Assembly: GCA_965229645.1 (NCBI GenBank)
Contig: OZ245893.1
Coordinates: 1,736,001 to 1,800,000 of the forward strand
Length of the DNA: 64,000 bases
Source of the DNA: CAXQZM01 sp965229645
Lineage (GTDB): Bacteria > Pseudomonadota > Alphaproteobacteria > UBA7985
Reading direction: 5' to 3'
A program made the position numbers and the translations under genes. The notes under the pieces were generated by a model. That model was not told the DNA's origin and did not search any database. It saw nothing but the letters and a program-made list of their open reading frames with translations. Below are positions 17,601 through 26,656 of this stretch, piece after piece (within the stretch, counting starts at the first letter, position 1; every line of letters begins with the position of its first letter).

Positions 17601-18910
17601 CCGACCATCCTCTTCACACCGATTGGGATTTTGACAGCACGGCGGCACGCCGGGATCAGTTCTATGCTGCCTCCTTGACCAAGTTTACGCCGTTTCGCGA
17701 TCCCATCGTCTTTAAGAAGGGTCAGGGCCAATACCTTTGGGATACGGAAGGACGCCGATATACCGACCTCTTGGGCATGAATGTCTGTATCTCTGTCGGC
17801 CATTCGCACCCGCGCGTCGTTGCTGCCGCCATGGCCCAGGCGCAAGAACTGACCCACTGCACCACCATGTTCTACCATCCTACGCCAGCGCATCTGGCCG
17901 AAGAACTGGTCGCGACCATGCCCAAGGGCCATGAGTGGGTGGTGCATCTTACCAATTCTGGATCGGAGGCGGTTGATCTCGCCATGACTATGGCGCGCAC
18001 CTTTACAGGGAATCTGGATCTGCTGGCGCTGCGCACGGCCTACCATGGCCCAACCGCCGCTGCGCAGTCAATCACGGGCATTTCAGGGTGGCGGCATCCG
18101 GGCATGCCAGGCAATGTTGCCTTTGTCGCTGATCCAAACCAGTATCGCGGTATCTTTGGACCTGGCACTGATCCTTATCTGGATGAAATCACCCATACGA
18201 TCAACGCGGCGACTTCCGGCCAGGTCGCGGGTATTTTTGTTGAGAGTGTGCAGGGCTATGGTGGCATTCATCAGATGCCGCCTGGCTATATGTCTGGCGC
18301 TGCAGAGCGGGTTCGGGCAGCTGGAGGGCTCTATATAGCCGATGAGGTGCAATCAGGTTTTGGTCGTACGGGTTATCATTTCTGGGGGTTCGAGGCAGAT
18401 GACGTTGTGCCCGACGTCATGGTCATCGCCAAAGGGTTGGGCAATGGCTTCCCAATTGGCGCGGTTGTCGCAAAAAAACACATCGCAGCGCCCATGGCCG
18501 AAAAATATATGTTTCACACCTATGGCGCCAATCCAACCTCCGCCGCCGCTGCGCGAGCGGTTCTGGCCGTGATGCGTGATGAGGGTTTGCAAGAAAGCGC
18601 GAAGACCGTCGGCGGAAAATTGCTCGAGCGCCTGCATGACCTCAAAGATAAACATGTCGCCATCGGCGATGTGCGGGGTAAGGGCCTTATGCTCGCCTTA
18701 GAATTTGTAACTGACCGCGACAGTAAGACGCCAGACAAGGCAATGACTACAGAAGTCTTTGAGGCTTGCCGAACACAAGGTGTCATCCTGTCAAAATCCG
18801 GGCCATTCCAACAATGCCTGCGCATGGTGCCACCCCTATGCCTCTCTATGAAAGATGTTGACCAAGTCGTCATGAGCCTCGATCAAGCCTTGTCAGATGC
18901 CACAGCATAG
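17597..18910 (+). CDS. Class III aminotransferase (PLP-dependent)
   Basis: This 437-residue fold-type I aminotransferase has LLGMNVCISVGHSHPRV, the phosphate-binding NSGSEAVDLAM, AYHGPTAAAQS, the cofactor aspartate in IADEVQSGFGRTG and the Schiff-base lysine in MVIAKGLGNGFPIGAVV. The pattern is closest to alanine-glyoxylate or beta-alanine/3-amino-isobutyrate-pyruvate aminotransferases. It starts 4 bases inside the dehydrogenase gene, so the two act together, probably on an N-methylated amine or amino acid and its demethylated product. The amino donor cannot be assigned from sequence. Confidence 0.88.
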   Translation: MTDHPLHTDWDFDSTAARRDQFYAASLTKFTPFRDPIVFKKGQGQYLWDTEGRRYTDLLGMNVCISVGHSHPRVVAAAMAQAQELTHCTTMFYHPTPAHLAEELVATMPKGHEWVVHLTNSGSEAVDLAMTMARTFTGNLDLLALRTAYHGPTAAAQSITGISGWRHPGMPGNVAFVADPNQYRGIFGPGTDPYLDEITHTINAATSGQVAGIFVESVQGYGGIHQMPPGYMSGAAERVRAAGGLYIADEVQSGFGRTGYHFWGFEADDVVPDVMVIAKGLGNGFPIGAVVAKKHIAAPMAEKYMFHTYGANPTSAAAARAVLAVMRDEGLQESAKTVGGKLLERLHDLKDKHVAIGDVRGKGLMLALEFVTDRDSKTPDKAMTTEVFEACRTQGVILSKSGPFQQCLRMVPPLCLSMKDVDQVVMSLDQALSDATA

Positions 18911-18965
18911 AAGGTGAAATTAACGGGTCCTTTGTATAACAGAGCTTATGTTAATCATTGATTAT

Positions 18966-19560
18966 CTATACCACGGTAAATGACCTTAGGTGCTCGATGA
19001 ATAGTCTAAGTGGCACCATTGAACGGTACTCTCTGGGGAAATAAATGTGCAGACCTTGAGTTTCGCCAATGTGCTCTTCGAGCACTGAGGTGAGCGAGCC
19101 AGATTCGGGTGAACTCTGGCAATAAGCCCGGAAAGTCATTATCAGACCTTGGCCTCGCAAAGCTAGGTCAACCATCGCAGGTAGGGTATTTACAGTCAGA
19201 TAGCCTTCGACATCCACATTGTATTCCGTCTCTCCATCCACAAATGTCCAATCGGCAATATTCCCGGATGTTTGAAATCGATAGCGGATGCACTCATGAT
19301 CCAAGAGATCGCTTGGATGCGCTGGACTTCCAAACTCACACAAGTACTTTGGGCTCACAAACACCCCAAGCTTAAGAGGTTGCGTCAAACGTATGGCCAC
19401 CATGTCTTGAGCAATACGGTCCCCGAGGCGGAACCCTGCGTGAAGCTCATCCCCCAGAATATTTGAAAACGCATCAGAAAAAGAAAATTCCAGTTCAATC
19501 TCTGGATATGCAGCGCGGAAGGATTTAACCGCTGGAGCCACAAGAAGTGATAGTGTCCCA
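18966..19560 (-). pseudogene. LysR-type regulator, effector-binding domain only
   Basis: The frame reads GTLSLLVAPAVKSFRAAYPE, then LGDELHAGFRLGDRIAQDM, LLDHECIRYRFQTSG, and a C-terminal HIYFPREYRSMVPLRLFIEHL, a LysR substrate-binding domain. The DNA-binding helix-turn-helix (about 90 residues) is missing because IS256 DNA begins at about 19561. It faces the aminotransferase gene end to end. It cannot act as a regulator. Confidence 0.85.
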
Positions 19561-20088
19561 GGAAGTGGTGTAAGAGTGTGGGCGTCTTCGCTAAGTTATG
19601 TTCCGTTTTACTCGATGGTTATGGTGGTTGTCACGTCCTTATTTTCGCTAAATTCGTCGTCATTCCATTTGATGTAGACATTTCTAACTGCTGCCCATTC
19701 GTCGCTCTGTTCGGCCAAGATTGCTCCAACCAATCGTATGATGGCTTCATCGTTTGGAAAGATCTCAACGGTCTTCGTGCGCCGCTTGATTTCTTTGTTC
19801 ACACGCTCAAGAGGATTGGTCGAATGGATCTTACTCCAGTGCTTTTTGGGGAAGTCCATGAAGGCCAAGACCTGGTGCTTGGAGGTTCCCATAGCGGCAG
19901 CAAGCTTTGGCCACTGCTTGACAAAGTGCTGTTGGACAATGTCCCACTGTGTATGGCCAGCGTCCCTGGTCTCCTGGGCGAAGATGGTTTTGATCATGGC
20001 GAGGACGACAGGGCGTTGTTTGACACTCACGTATGAACACATGTTGCGCATCCAATGCACACGGCAACGCTGTCGGGTGGATCCCAGG
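19561..20088 (-). pseudogene. IS256-family (Mutator) transposase, C-terminal fragment
   Basis: The coding part, 20085-19608, gives RCRVHWMRNMCSYVSVKQR, HWSKIHSTNPLERVNKEIKR, FPNDEAIIRLVGAILAEQSD, typical of the last 150 residues of IS256-type transposases. The 3' element end (GGAAGTGGTGTAAGAG) is at about 19561. The 5' side is cut by the IS3 element at 20089. Confidence 0.85.
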
Positions 20089-20155
20089 TGAGGTGGTCCC
20101 AAGAAATTGGACAATGGTTTAGTGAGGGTCAATCGTTAAGAAAGGACGACGACAC

Positions 20156-20467
20156 ATGCCTAAACGCAGAACATTTAGCCCAGAGCTCAAGGTTAGAATA
20201 GCCCTTGATGCTCTTCATGGTGAGCTGACGGGTCAGCAGATAGCCAGCAAGTACAAGATCTCTACAGGTCAGGTTTGCACCTTTAAGAAGCAAGCGATTG
20301 CGAACATGACAGAGGGTTTTGAGCGGGCCAGCCCTAAGGCACGCAAGAAGTCTGAGGCAGAAGCACCAGACGTCAAATCACTTCACGCCAAGATTGGTCA
20401 ACTGACGATGGAACGGGATTTTTTAGCCGACGGGCTCCAGCGGATCGGGATCAGCGCAAAGCCATGA
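20156..20467 (+). CDS. IS3-family OrfA (helix-turn-helix subunit)
   Basis: This 103-residue protein has KRRTFSPELKVRIALDALHG and ASKYKISTGQVCTFKKQAI, an HTH_21/transposase_8 type DNA-binding domain, and a C-terminal heptad-like segment SLHAKIGQLTMERDFLADGL. A T TTT TTA heptamer at 20419-20425 is in phase, and a -1 shift there runs on into orfB. The stop overlaps the orfB start codon (ATGA). Confidence 0.9.
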   Translation: MPKRRTFSPELKVRIALDALHGELTGQQIASKYKISTGQVCTFKKQAIANMTEGFERASPKARKKSEAEAPDVKSLHAKIGQLTMERDFLADGLQRIGISAKP

Positions 20468-21384
20468 TCCAGCTTGAGCCCAGCAAAAATAAACCCAGCA
20501 TCACGCGCCAATGCTCGTTGCTCAACATTTCGCGTTCCAGCCTCTACTATCACGCTAAGGGGGAAAGCACCGAGAACCTTGAGCTTATGCGTCAAATCGA
20601 TAAGCTGTTCACCAAGCATCCGTTTTATGGCTCGCGCCAAATCGTGCGATCTTTGGCTATGCAGGGTGTTCGGGTGGGGCGTCACCGCGTACGTCGGTTG
20701 ATGAGGCTCATGGGGCTCTGCACGATTTATCAGAAGCCCAACACCAGCAAACCCCACCCTGATCATCGGATTTATCCGTATTTGCTGCGTGAGCTGAACA
20801 TTGAAAAAGCCAACCAGGTTTGGTGTACGGACATCACTTATATCCCTGCATCTGGTGGGTTCTTCTATCTGGTGGCGATCATGGATTGGGCGACACGCAA
20901 GGTTCTCTCATGGCGATTAAGCAACACGATGACGGCAGATTTTTGTGTTGAGGCACTCAAAGAGGCCATAGAGCTCTATGGCGCGCCGCAGATATTTAAT
21001 TCTGACCAAGGCAGTCAATTCACCAGCCACGAGTTTACGAAGGTGCTGCTTGATGCGGGCGTCAAAATCAGCATGGATGGCAAGGGTAGATGTATGGATA
21101 ACATCTTCATCGAGCGGCTCTGGAGATCGCTCAAGTATGAGTGCATCTATCTGCATGAGATCTGCAATGGCTTTGAGGCCAAGAAATTGATTGGTGAATG
21201 GTTTGGCTTTTACAACGATGAACGCCCTCACAGCTCACTTGAGGGTAAGACGCCTGCCGAGGCCTATGAAAAGAGAGATACGGCCTTGTCACCCCATCCC
21301 CCCACTCGCCCTAACGGGCTCGCGGGTGGAGAGGTGACAAGGCTGGGACCAGATGCTAACACACACCTAAAAATGGCAGCATGA
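20464..21384 (+). CDS. IS3-family OrfB transposase
   Basis: This 306-residue protein has an HTH_21 segment (YGSRQIVRSLAMQGVRVGRH) and an rve integrase core with the DDE triad in VWCTDITYIP, IFNSDQGSQF and IFIERLWRSLKYE. The C-terminus is FYNDERPHSSLEGKTPAEAY as in the IS3 family. It can be made alone from the ATG at 20464 or as a fusion with OrfA by -1 frameshifting. All catalytic residues are present. Confidence 0.93.
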   Translation: MIQLEPSKNKPSITRQCSLLNISRSSLYYHAKGESTENLELMRQIDKLFTKHPFYGSRQIVRSLAMQGVRVGRHRVRRLMRLMGLCTIYQKPNTSKPHPDHRIYPYLLRELNIEKANQVWCTDITYIPASGGFFYLVAIMDWATRKVLSWRLSNTMTADFCVEALKEAIELYGAPQIFNSDQGSQFTSHEFTKVLLDAGVKISMDGKGRCMDNIFIERLWRSLKYECIYLHEICNGFEAKKLIGEWFGFYNDERPHSSLEGKTPAEAYEKRDTALSPHPPTRPNGLAGGEVTRLGPDANTHLKMAA

Positions 21385-21443
21385 ACAACCTAATCGCTCA
21401 CTAAATTCGCTGCCAACCTGTCCAACTAACCAGGACCACCTCA

Positions 21444-21468
21444 TTTCATGCTATTGAGAATCGGGTCT
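21444..21468 (+). repeat. Solo right end of the IS5-family element
   Basis: TTTCATGCTATTGAGAATCG followed by GGTCT is identical to the last 25 bases of the IS5-type elements at 1907-2893 and 51262-52249. The rest of that copy has been lost at the junction with the IS3 element. Confidence 0.85.
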
Positions 21469-21955
21469 GAGTAGTATTAAACAGGCTGTTCGTAATGCAG
21501 GCCCTATTGATGTTTTGATTAATAATGCAGGCATCCTTGGAACTGGCAATCTACTGAATGACTCGCAAGAATTTGAAGAATCGATGGCAGTGATGGTTCA
21601 CGGACCTTACCTACTCATGCATCATTTAACACCACATATGGTTTCGCAGGGCTATGGGCGGGGAGTAAATATTTCCTCTGGCTGGGGAACGTTTTCTGAC
21701 GGCGTGAGTGGCCCTGCGTCATATGGCGTTGCCAAAGCAGCGTTAAACGCATTAACCGTGGCCAGTGCGCGCACTATGTCATCATGTATAAAGATTAATG
21801 CTATGTGCCCTGGTTGGGTAAGAACTCGCATGGGCGGAGGTAGTGCGGATCGGTCCCCTGAACAAGGCGCAGAAACGGCAATTTGGCTTGGAACGTTAAG
21901 CGATACTGGACCAACTGGGAAATTCTTCAGAGATAAGAAAGAAATTCCTTGGTGA
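21469..21955 (+). pseudogene. Short-chain dehydrogenase, N-terminus lost
   Basis: The frame begins inside the gene (SSIKQAVRNAGPIDVLINNA) directly after the IS5-type end. It has the NNAG motif, VNISSGWGTFSDG, YGVAKAALNAL with the Tyr-x3-Lys pair, and INAMCPGWVRTRMGG. The Rossmann TGxxxGxG start, about 75 residues, is missing. An ATG in the NNAG region could only give a non-functional product. Confidence 0.85.
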
Positions 21956-22003
21956 GAGTAAATTGCTATCAAGCATAAATTCTTATTCCGGGGAAAAAGC
22001 AAA

Positions 22004-22183
22004 ATGAAAAAATTCATCTGTATGGCTTTGATAGGATCTATTCTGGTGGTCTGTAGTGGTCCGTCTACCGATAACTCTGACTCGGGCTCTGATTTAGTCG
22101 AGGGTATTGGTGTAGGAACTTTACTGCTTATTTTACTTGGTGATTCTATTGTAAGTGAAATTACAAATGATGTTCTAAAGTAA
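22004..22183 (+). CDS. Small hypothetical membrane or exported peptide, 59 aa
   Basis: This short frame starts at an ATG preceded by GGGGAAAAAGC. The N-terminus MKKFICMALIGSILVVCSG looks like a signal or lipoprotein-type leader although the -1 residue before Cys is valine. A serine/aspartate-rich stretch and a second hydrophobic helix VGTLLLILLGDSIV follow. No family is recognised. The good leader and codon pattern support a real gene, but it is short and lies among debris. Confidence 0.5.
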   Translation: MKKFICMALIGSILVVCSGPSTDNSDSGSDLVEGIGVGTLLLILLGDSIVSEITNDVLK

Positions 22184-22895
22184 GTTTAACATGAGATATT
22201 TTTTCCGTGTTGTTGTAAATCTGTGATTTTCCATCAATTGGTCGAGTTATTTTCTTTTTTTAATCCAACTGGAATTCACTTTCAGATCGATGAAAGTTTT
22301 CTGTTCTTGCCAGGTGAATGCCGACTCAAAACACCTTGAGATGTGAAATCAACGCCAGGTTGATTTGGAACCTCCAAAATTTTAAATTTTTTGAGGTGTA
22401 CTGCTGATGTGAGCAGCCTTGGTTCATAAGAGGGCCCTCTAACGGACCCCTCAAAGGCCGTAGCTCTACCAACGCAAAATGCAGCCTTTGGCTGTCTCAT
22501 TGAACCCGTCCGATTTGATTCTCAGTGAAGGGGCCTTAATCGCACATCCTAAGGAAGGCCCTTTACTGAAAGGTTTGCTACCATACTTACGAACCTTCAG
22601 TACAGCCATATTCCCTGATAAATCCCTGCTATTGGCGTAGGGAAATCTATCCGAAATGCATACCAGACCTAGGTTTCACCGGCCCATTTTTCTTAGATTA
22701 TTCAGGTTTTGGCTAAAACTCCCTGTAAACCAGTGATATCAGGGAATTTGTAACCTGCAGACTGGTTCCGCTAGACTGTGCACACCACCATTCACCCACG
22801 AGCCCCGCGCGCGCCGAGATTTAGCGCCAAGACTCACGCCTCAGCACCCTTACGCACTCCGTGAGATACTGTTCTCACCACATGCGCGAATAGTT
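22184..22895. other. Intergenic stretch without recognised genes
   Basis: About 700 bp follow the small peptide gene. Open frames here are short and lack family signatures. Between 22600 and 22760 there are several short TCCCTG/CAGGGA motifs in both orientations (for example TCCCTGATA and TATCAGGGA), which look like degenerate repeat DNA. I see no RNA gene. Confidence 0.5.
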
Positions 22896-24428
22896 TTAAG
22901 CCATGCCTACTTGGGTTTGCAATGGAACGCGGTCGTCGGGTCGGGTAGCGATCATGGCTTCTAGGTCTTTGCGGATATCTGCGTAGGTCGCATCGTCGAA
23001 GAGGTTGCTTAGTTCGTGCGGATCGGCGCTTAGGTCGTAGAGTTCCCCCGCGCCAGAAATGGTGTCGATGGTCATTTTATGGGTCTTGGTGCGCACGGTT
23101 TGTAAGCTCAGCGCCACGCCTGCCCGGGTCGGTAGCAAGTCCCATTCGTTGAGCGCAAAATCCCGCCCTTCCTGACCCTGAATAACTGGGATCAGATTGG
23201 CGCCGTGTTGGGCAAGTTGCGGTTCTGCGCGCCCCAGTGCCATGAAGGTGGCGGGCAGGTCGAGGGTGGAGACAGGGTCTTGGATGAGTTGGCCCGCGCG
23301 AACACCAGGACCATTCCAGATCATAGGCACGCGCAGGAGGCCTTCATAGTGCATGGGGCCTTTTAGGATCAGACCATGATCGCCAAGCCAGTCGCCGTGA
23401 TCTGAAATGAAGACCACAAGGGTATTGTCCTTCAACCCTGCCTCTTGCAGGGTGATCATGATGCGCCCGACCTGATGATCAATTAGTGAGATCTGCCCAT
23501 AGGTATTGGCGATGATTTCACGTAGTTGCTCGTCAGATTGGTCTTGAATGCGCGAATAGGCCTTGCGTGTTTCGGCGTGTTCTTTCTTGCCGCTAGGTTC
23601 AGCGGTTAGCACCGCCTCGTGCCACCAGGGGCGCCCTTCAAAGGTGCGGGTGCGGTTTTCGGGCAGATCGACATCCTCGGGCCGATGCAGCTGGGCCCAG
23701 GGTTCGGGCGCGTCGAAGGGATGGTGCGGATCGGGGAAGGACACCCAGGCGGCGAAGGGGGTGTCCTTACGGGCTGGGTGTTTCAAATAGGCAATGGCAC
23801 GATCGGCGGTCCAGGTTGAGTTGTGCCAAGCAACGGGGAGTTTGGAGGACCAAGTTTGCGCCGCGCCCTTGGTATCCGTCGCGTTTTCGCCGTACAGGCG
23901 GTTCTTCTCATCACCTTTACCGTCGGCGTAGAACCAGTTTTCGTAGTGCAGGCCTCGGGGCGGTTTTTCGGGTAAGAACCAGTTGTGACCCACGCAGAAC
24001 ATCTCAACATGGGTAAAGCCCATGTAAGGGCCAAACCAAGTGTTGGCATCGTAGCTGGCGGAGGAACGCAGGCATTCTGGGCGGCCTGTGGGCGCAAAGG
24101 TATGGTAGGTGCTAAAATGCGCCTTGCCGAACAAGGCGGTATCATACCCTGCTTTGGCGAGGGTGCCCGCAAACCCTTTTTCGCCCACATCGGTATCGAG
24201 ATCGATGCCGTTATCATGGACGCCGTGGGTCCGGCAGAGTTGGCCGGTCAAAATCGAGGCGCGGGCGGGCTGACAGACGACGCAGGGGGTGATGGCCGCG
24301 GCAAAGCGCGTTCCGCCCCGCGCCAACGCATCCAGATGCGGGGTTTTGACCCTGCGCCCCTCAATGCCCAAGCAATCGCCGCGTTGTTGGTCGGAGGAGA
24401 TGAGGAGAATGTTGGGGCGATCAGTCAT
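22896..24428 (-). CDS. Type I sulfatase, probably cytoplasmic
   Basis: This 510-residue sulfatase has NILLISSDQQRGD at the N-terminus (metal-binding Asp13), the formylglycine motif CQPAR with Cys52 as the residue to be modified, GKAHF with Lys102, and FISDHGDWLGDHG (340-352) for metal binding. It is of normal length and resembles choline-sulfatase and arylsulfatase-like enzymes. There is no signal peptide, so it should act inside the cell on an imported sulfate ester. Its start overlaps the end of the TTT permease gene by 8 bases, making it the last gene of the transporter operon. A formylglycine-generating enzyme or anSME is not encoded in the window. The substrate is unknown. Confidence 0.9.
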   Translation of the reverse strand: MTDRPNILLISSDQQRGDCLGIEGRRVKTPHLDALARGGTRFAAAITPCVVCQPARASILTGQLCRTHGVHDNGIDLDTDVGEKGFAGTLAKAGYDTALFGKAHFSTYHTFAPTGRPECLRSSASYDANTWFGPYMGFTHVEMFCVGHNWFLPEKPPRGLHYENWFYADGKGDEKNRLYGENATDTKGAAQTWSSKLPVAWHNSTWTADRAIAYLKHPARKDTPFAAWVSFPDPHHPFDAPEPWAQLHRPEDVDLPENRTRTFEGRPWWHEAVLTAEPSGKKEHAETRKAYSRIQDQSDEQLREIIANTYGQISLIDHQVGRIMITLQEAGLKDNTLVVFISDHGDWLGDHGLILKGPMHYEGLLRVPMIWNGPGVRAGQLIQDPVSTLDLPATFMALGRAEPQLAQHGANLIPVIQGQEGRDFALNEWDLLPTRAGVALSLQTVRTKTHKMTIDTISGAGELYDLSADPHELSNLFDDATYADIRKDLEAMIATRPDDRVPLQTQVGMA

Positions 24429-26046
24429 GCTGGGATGCGCTCCTGGTTCGAAGGAGGAGGATCAAAAGCGGAAGGGCAAGGGCCAAAACCGTGAAGATGC
24501 TGGAGGTCCAGGTTTCAAAGAGGAAGAAGACCGATTTGGTTGAACCCAAGGCTTCGCGCATCTTGGCCTCAAGCCCATTGTCGCCGCGCGTCAGAATAAA
24601 GGCAATGACGAAGGGCAGGACAGGCATCCCGACCTTGCGCATGGCATAGCCGACGAATCCAAAGATCAGCGCGATGATGAGCCAAATGAGATCGGGCCTC
24701 TCGATATAAATCGACGTCAGCGTGATGACGAGGACCAACGGAAGTAAGATATGCTTGGGCACCCGCGACAGAATGCCGATAAACCGCATGAAGGCGCCGC
24801 CGAAGGTCCAATTGCATAGGTTCGCGAGCATCATCAAAACGAACACCCCAATGACAATCTTCAAGGGGCCCAGGCTGCTGGGATCAACATTGCCAAGGCC
24901 GTCGCGCGCGGCGGCGAAGATACCTGGGCCAGGATTGAGGCCGCCGAAACTCTCAAAGGCCAGGATCAAAAAGACAGCGGCGGCGTTCCCTGGAATGCCA
25001 AGGGACAGGACGGGGATGAGATTGGCGCCCGACACCGACGAATTTGCCGCTTCGGTTGCGGCGATGCCCATAGGGTTTCCCTGCCCCAGCGGCACTTCGT
25101 CGTCTCGGCGCTTGCGCCCCCGGGCCACCGTATGGCCGAGCGTCGCCGCGAGCGTTGAGCCCACCCCTGGCAAGGCCCCAATGCCCGTTCCAATGAGCGC
25201 GGAAAGCGACATGGTGGGCAGGAGGCGCTTGATCAGCGGCCAAGTCAGGCGTTGATCGCCCGTTTGATCGGCGGTCTTTGTGCGTCCGTTCCCCTGCACG
25301 CCTTGCGTGATTTCAGTTTCTATTGAAACAAGGACTTCCCCAAGAATGAGGACCCCCAAGATCACAACGGCAACGGGAAGGCCGTCGGATAGGGCAGGAA
25401 TGTCAAAGGTCATGCGATGGATGGCGGGGTCTTCGCCAGTGCCAATTAGGGTGACGAACATGCCAAACAAACCTGCTAGCAACCCCTTCCATACCGACTT
25501 GCCGACTAGGACAGCGATGAAGGACAGTGACAGCAAAATGAGCGCGGCTTTTTCTGGCAAGTCCAACCATTGCTCAATCCATATGGCCAAGAACGGCGCG
25601 GCGAGAATGAGCACGAGGTCGGAGAATGTATCCCCCGCTGCCGAGCTGAAATGGGCGACGCGCAGCGCTTTTCCTGCCTGACCCTTTTGCGCCATGGGGT
25701 AGCCGTCGAGCGTGGTCATCAGAGCATCGGGAGTCCCCGGCGTATTGAACAAAATCGCAGGAACGGCCCCGCCCACCGTCGCGCCCTTCATGATACCGAT
25801 GAGGAACGCCAAGGCAGGCAGCAAGTAGGCTTCCTGCGGCTTAAAGACGGACACCAAGATCGGCAAAGCCATGGCCATGGCCATGGGACCAGCAAGGCCC
25901 GGCGTCGCGCCGACAAAGATCCCCGTCATGAAACCGCCGACCACAAGGATCAGAGCCCAGGCGATGCCAACCCCTAAGACTTCGAAGGCCGCAGGCCCTG
26001 TAACCAGATTCGCCACGGCCTCGTAGATGAGCGACAAAATTTCCAT
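24421..26046 (-). CDS. Tripartite tricarboxylate transporter permease, TctA family
   Basis: This 541-residue, very hydrophobic protein has the TctA family blocks GGFMTGIFVGATPGLAGPMA, GATVGGAVPAILFNTPGTPD, GIGALPGVGSTLAATLGH and LIPVLSLGIPGNAAAVFL. It is the large membrane subunit of a TTT importer, used for citrate-like and other organic anions. It is preceded 4 bp upstream by the small subunit and followed by an overlapping sulfatase gene, which suggests an anionic sulfate ester or a related acid as substrate. Confidence 0.92.
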   Translation of the reverse strand: MEILSLIYEAVANLVTGPAAFEVLGVGIAWALILVVGGFMTGIFVGATPGLAGPMAMAMALPILVSVFKPQEAYLLPALAFLIGIMKGATVGGAVPAILFNTPGTPDALMTTLDGYPMAQKGQAGKALRVAHFSSAAGDTFSDLVLILAAPFLAIWIEQWLDLPEKAALILLSLSFIAVLVGKSVWKGLLAGLFGMFVTLIGTGEDPAIHRMTFDIPALSDGLPVAVVILGVLILGEVLVSIETEITQGVQGNGRTKTADQTGDQRLTWPLIKRLLPTMSLSALIGTGIGALPGVGSTLAATLGHTVARGRKRRDDEVPLGQGNPMGIAATEAANSSVSGANLIPVLSLGIPGNAAAVFLILAFESFGGLNPGPGIFAAARDGLGNVDPSSLGPLKIVIGVFVLMMLANLCNWTFGGAFMRFIGILSRVPKHILLPLVLVITLTSIYIERPDLIWLIIALIFGFVGYAMRKVGMPVLPFVIAFILTRGDNGLEAKMREALGSTKSVFFLFETWTSSIFTVLALALPLLILLLRTRSASQHD

Positions 26047-26050
26047 CGGA

Positions 26051-26605
26051 TCAAAGGTCTGCGATGGGTGGCAATACCATGTGCTTAAACGGTGCGGTAT
26101 AAAGACCCGCCAGCGCGGCGGTGAACAGGAGCGAAATCAGGAGTGTCCGTCGCGTCACACGCCGCTCCGCCAAAGAAATCAGAGTGGCAGGGATCACAAA
26201 GGCGCCCGCGATGAACGGCAGTTGCCGCCACGGCGTTGTCAAAAATACCTGACGAAGATCCGCGTGCGTGACAGCGTCCACCAGAACAGGCATAGCCTCA
26301 TAGGTAAGGACATAGGCTGCCCCCAGCGCGCCAACCAAGCCGCCGATGAAAAGCCAATTCGGCCTGGTAAAGTCGGTTTGGGTTTTGAATCGCAAGCCGT
26401 TGATCGCCAAGGCCACCCCTAGGAAGCAGAACCCAAGACATAAGGCCCAAGGAAGGCTCGCGTCGCCGAAGACGGCACGCCGCCGCGTGATCTTGTAGAA
26501 CTCGCCGTTTGAGGAGGCCTCGATGCCCCACAGCACCATGAACAGGCCGAACAGCACAAAGCTAAGGCCAATCCAAAAATCTATGGAAAGTCGAAGTTTC
26601 CCCAT
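26051..26605 (-). CDS. Tripartite tricarboxylate transporter small subunit, TctB family
   Basis: This 184-residue protein has about four membrane segments, beginning with DFWIGLSFVLFGLFMVLWGI and including WALCLGFCFLGVALAINGL and TRRTLLISLLFTAALAGLY. Size, topology and position between the TctC and TctA genes identify it as TctB, which forms the membrane complex with TctA. It lies 51 bp after the TctC-type gene. Confidence 0.85.
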   Translation of the reverse strand: MGKLRLSIDFWIGLSFVLFGLFMVLWGIEASSNGEFYKITRRRAVFGDASLPWALCLGFCFLGVALAINGLRFKTQTDFTRPNWLFIGGLVGALGAAYVLTYEAMPVLVDAVTHADLRQVFLTTPWRQLPFIAGAFVIPATLISLAERRVTRRTLLISLLFTAALAGLYTAPFKHMVLPPIADL

Positions 26606-26656
26606 GAAATGAAAGCGGCGATCAGGGGGATCGCCGTTTCCAAGTTTAAGTGAGGC

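Larger units (their letters stand above)
20089..21443 (+). mobile_element. IS3-family element (intact)
   Basis: The inverted ends are TGAGGTGGTCC and GGACCACCTCA, with further partial symmetry (GTTTGGAC-like inner sequence). It encodes overlapping orfA and orfB. The flanks differ (AGG on the left, TTT on the right) and belong to two unrelated broken elements, so it sits at a rearrangement junction rather than at a simple insertion. Confidence 0.9.

Noticed and set aside
22282..22500. Minus-strand open frame in the gap before the first sulfatase
   Set aside because: The frame has no recognisable family, no clear ribosome-binding site and low-complexity surroundings.
22430..22530. Possible tRNA-like sequence on the minus strand (GGTAGAGCTACGGCC)
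   Set aside because: Stems for the acceptor and T arms do not form; it is not a tRNA.
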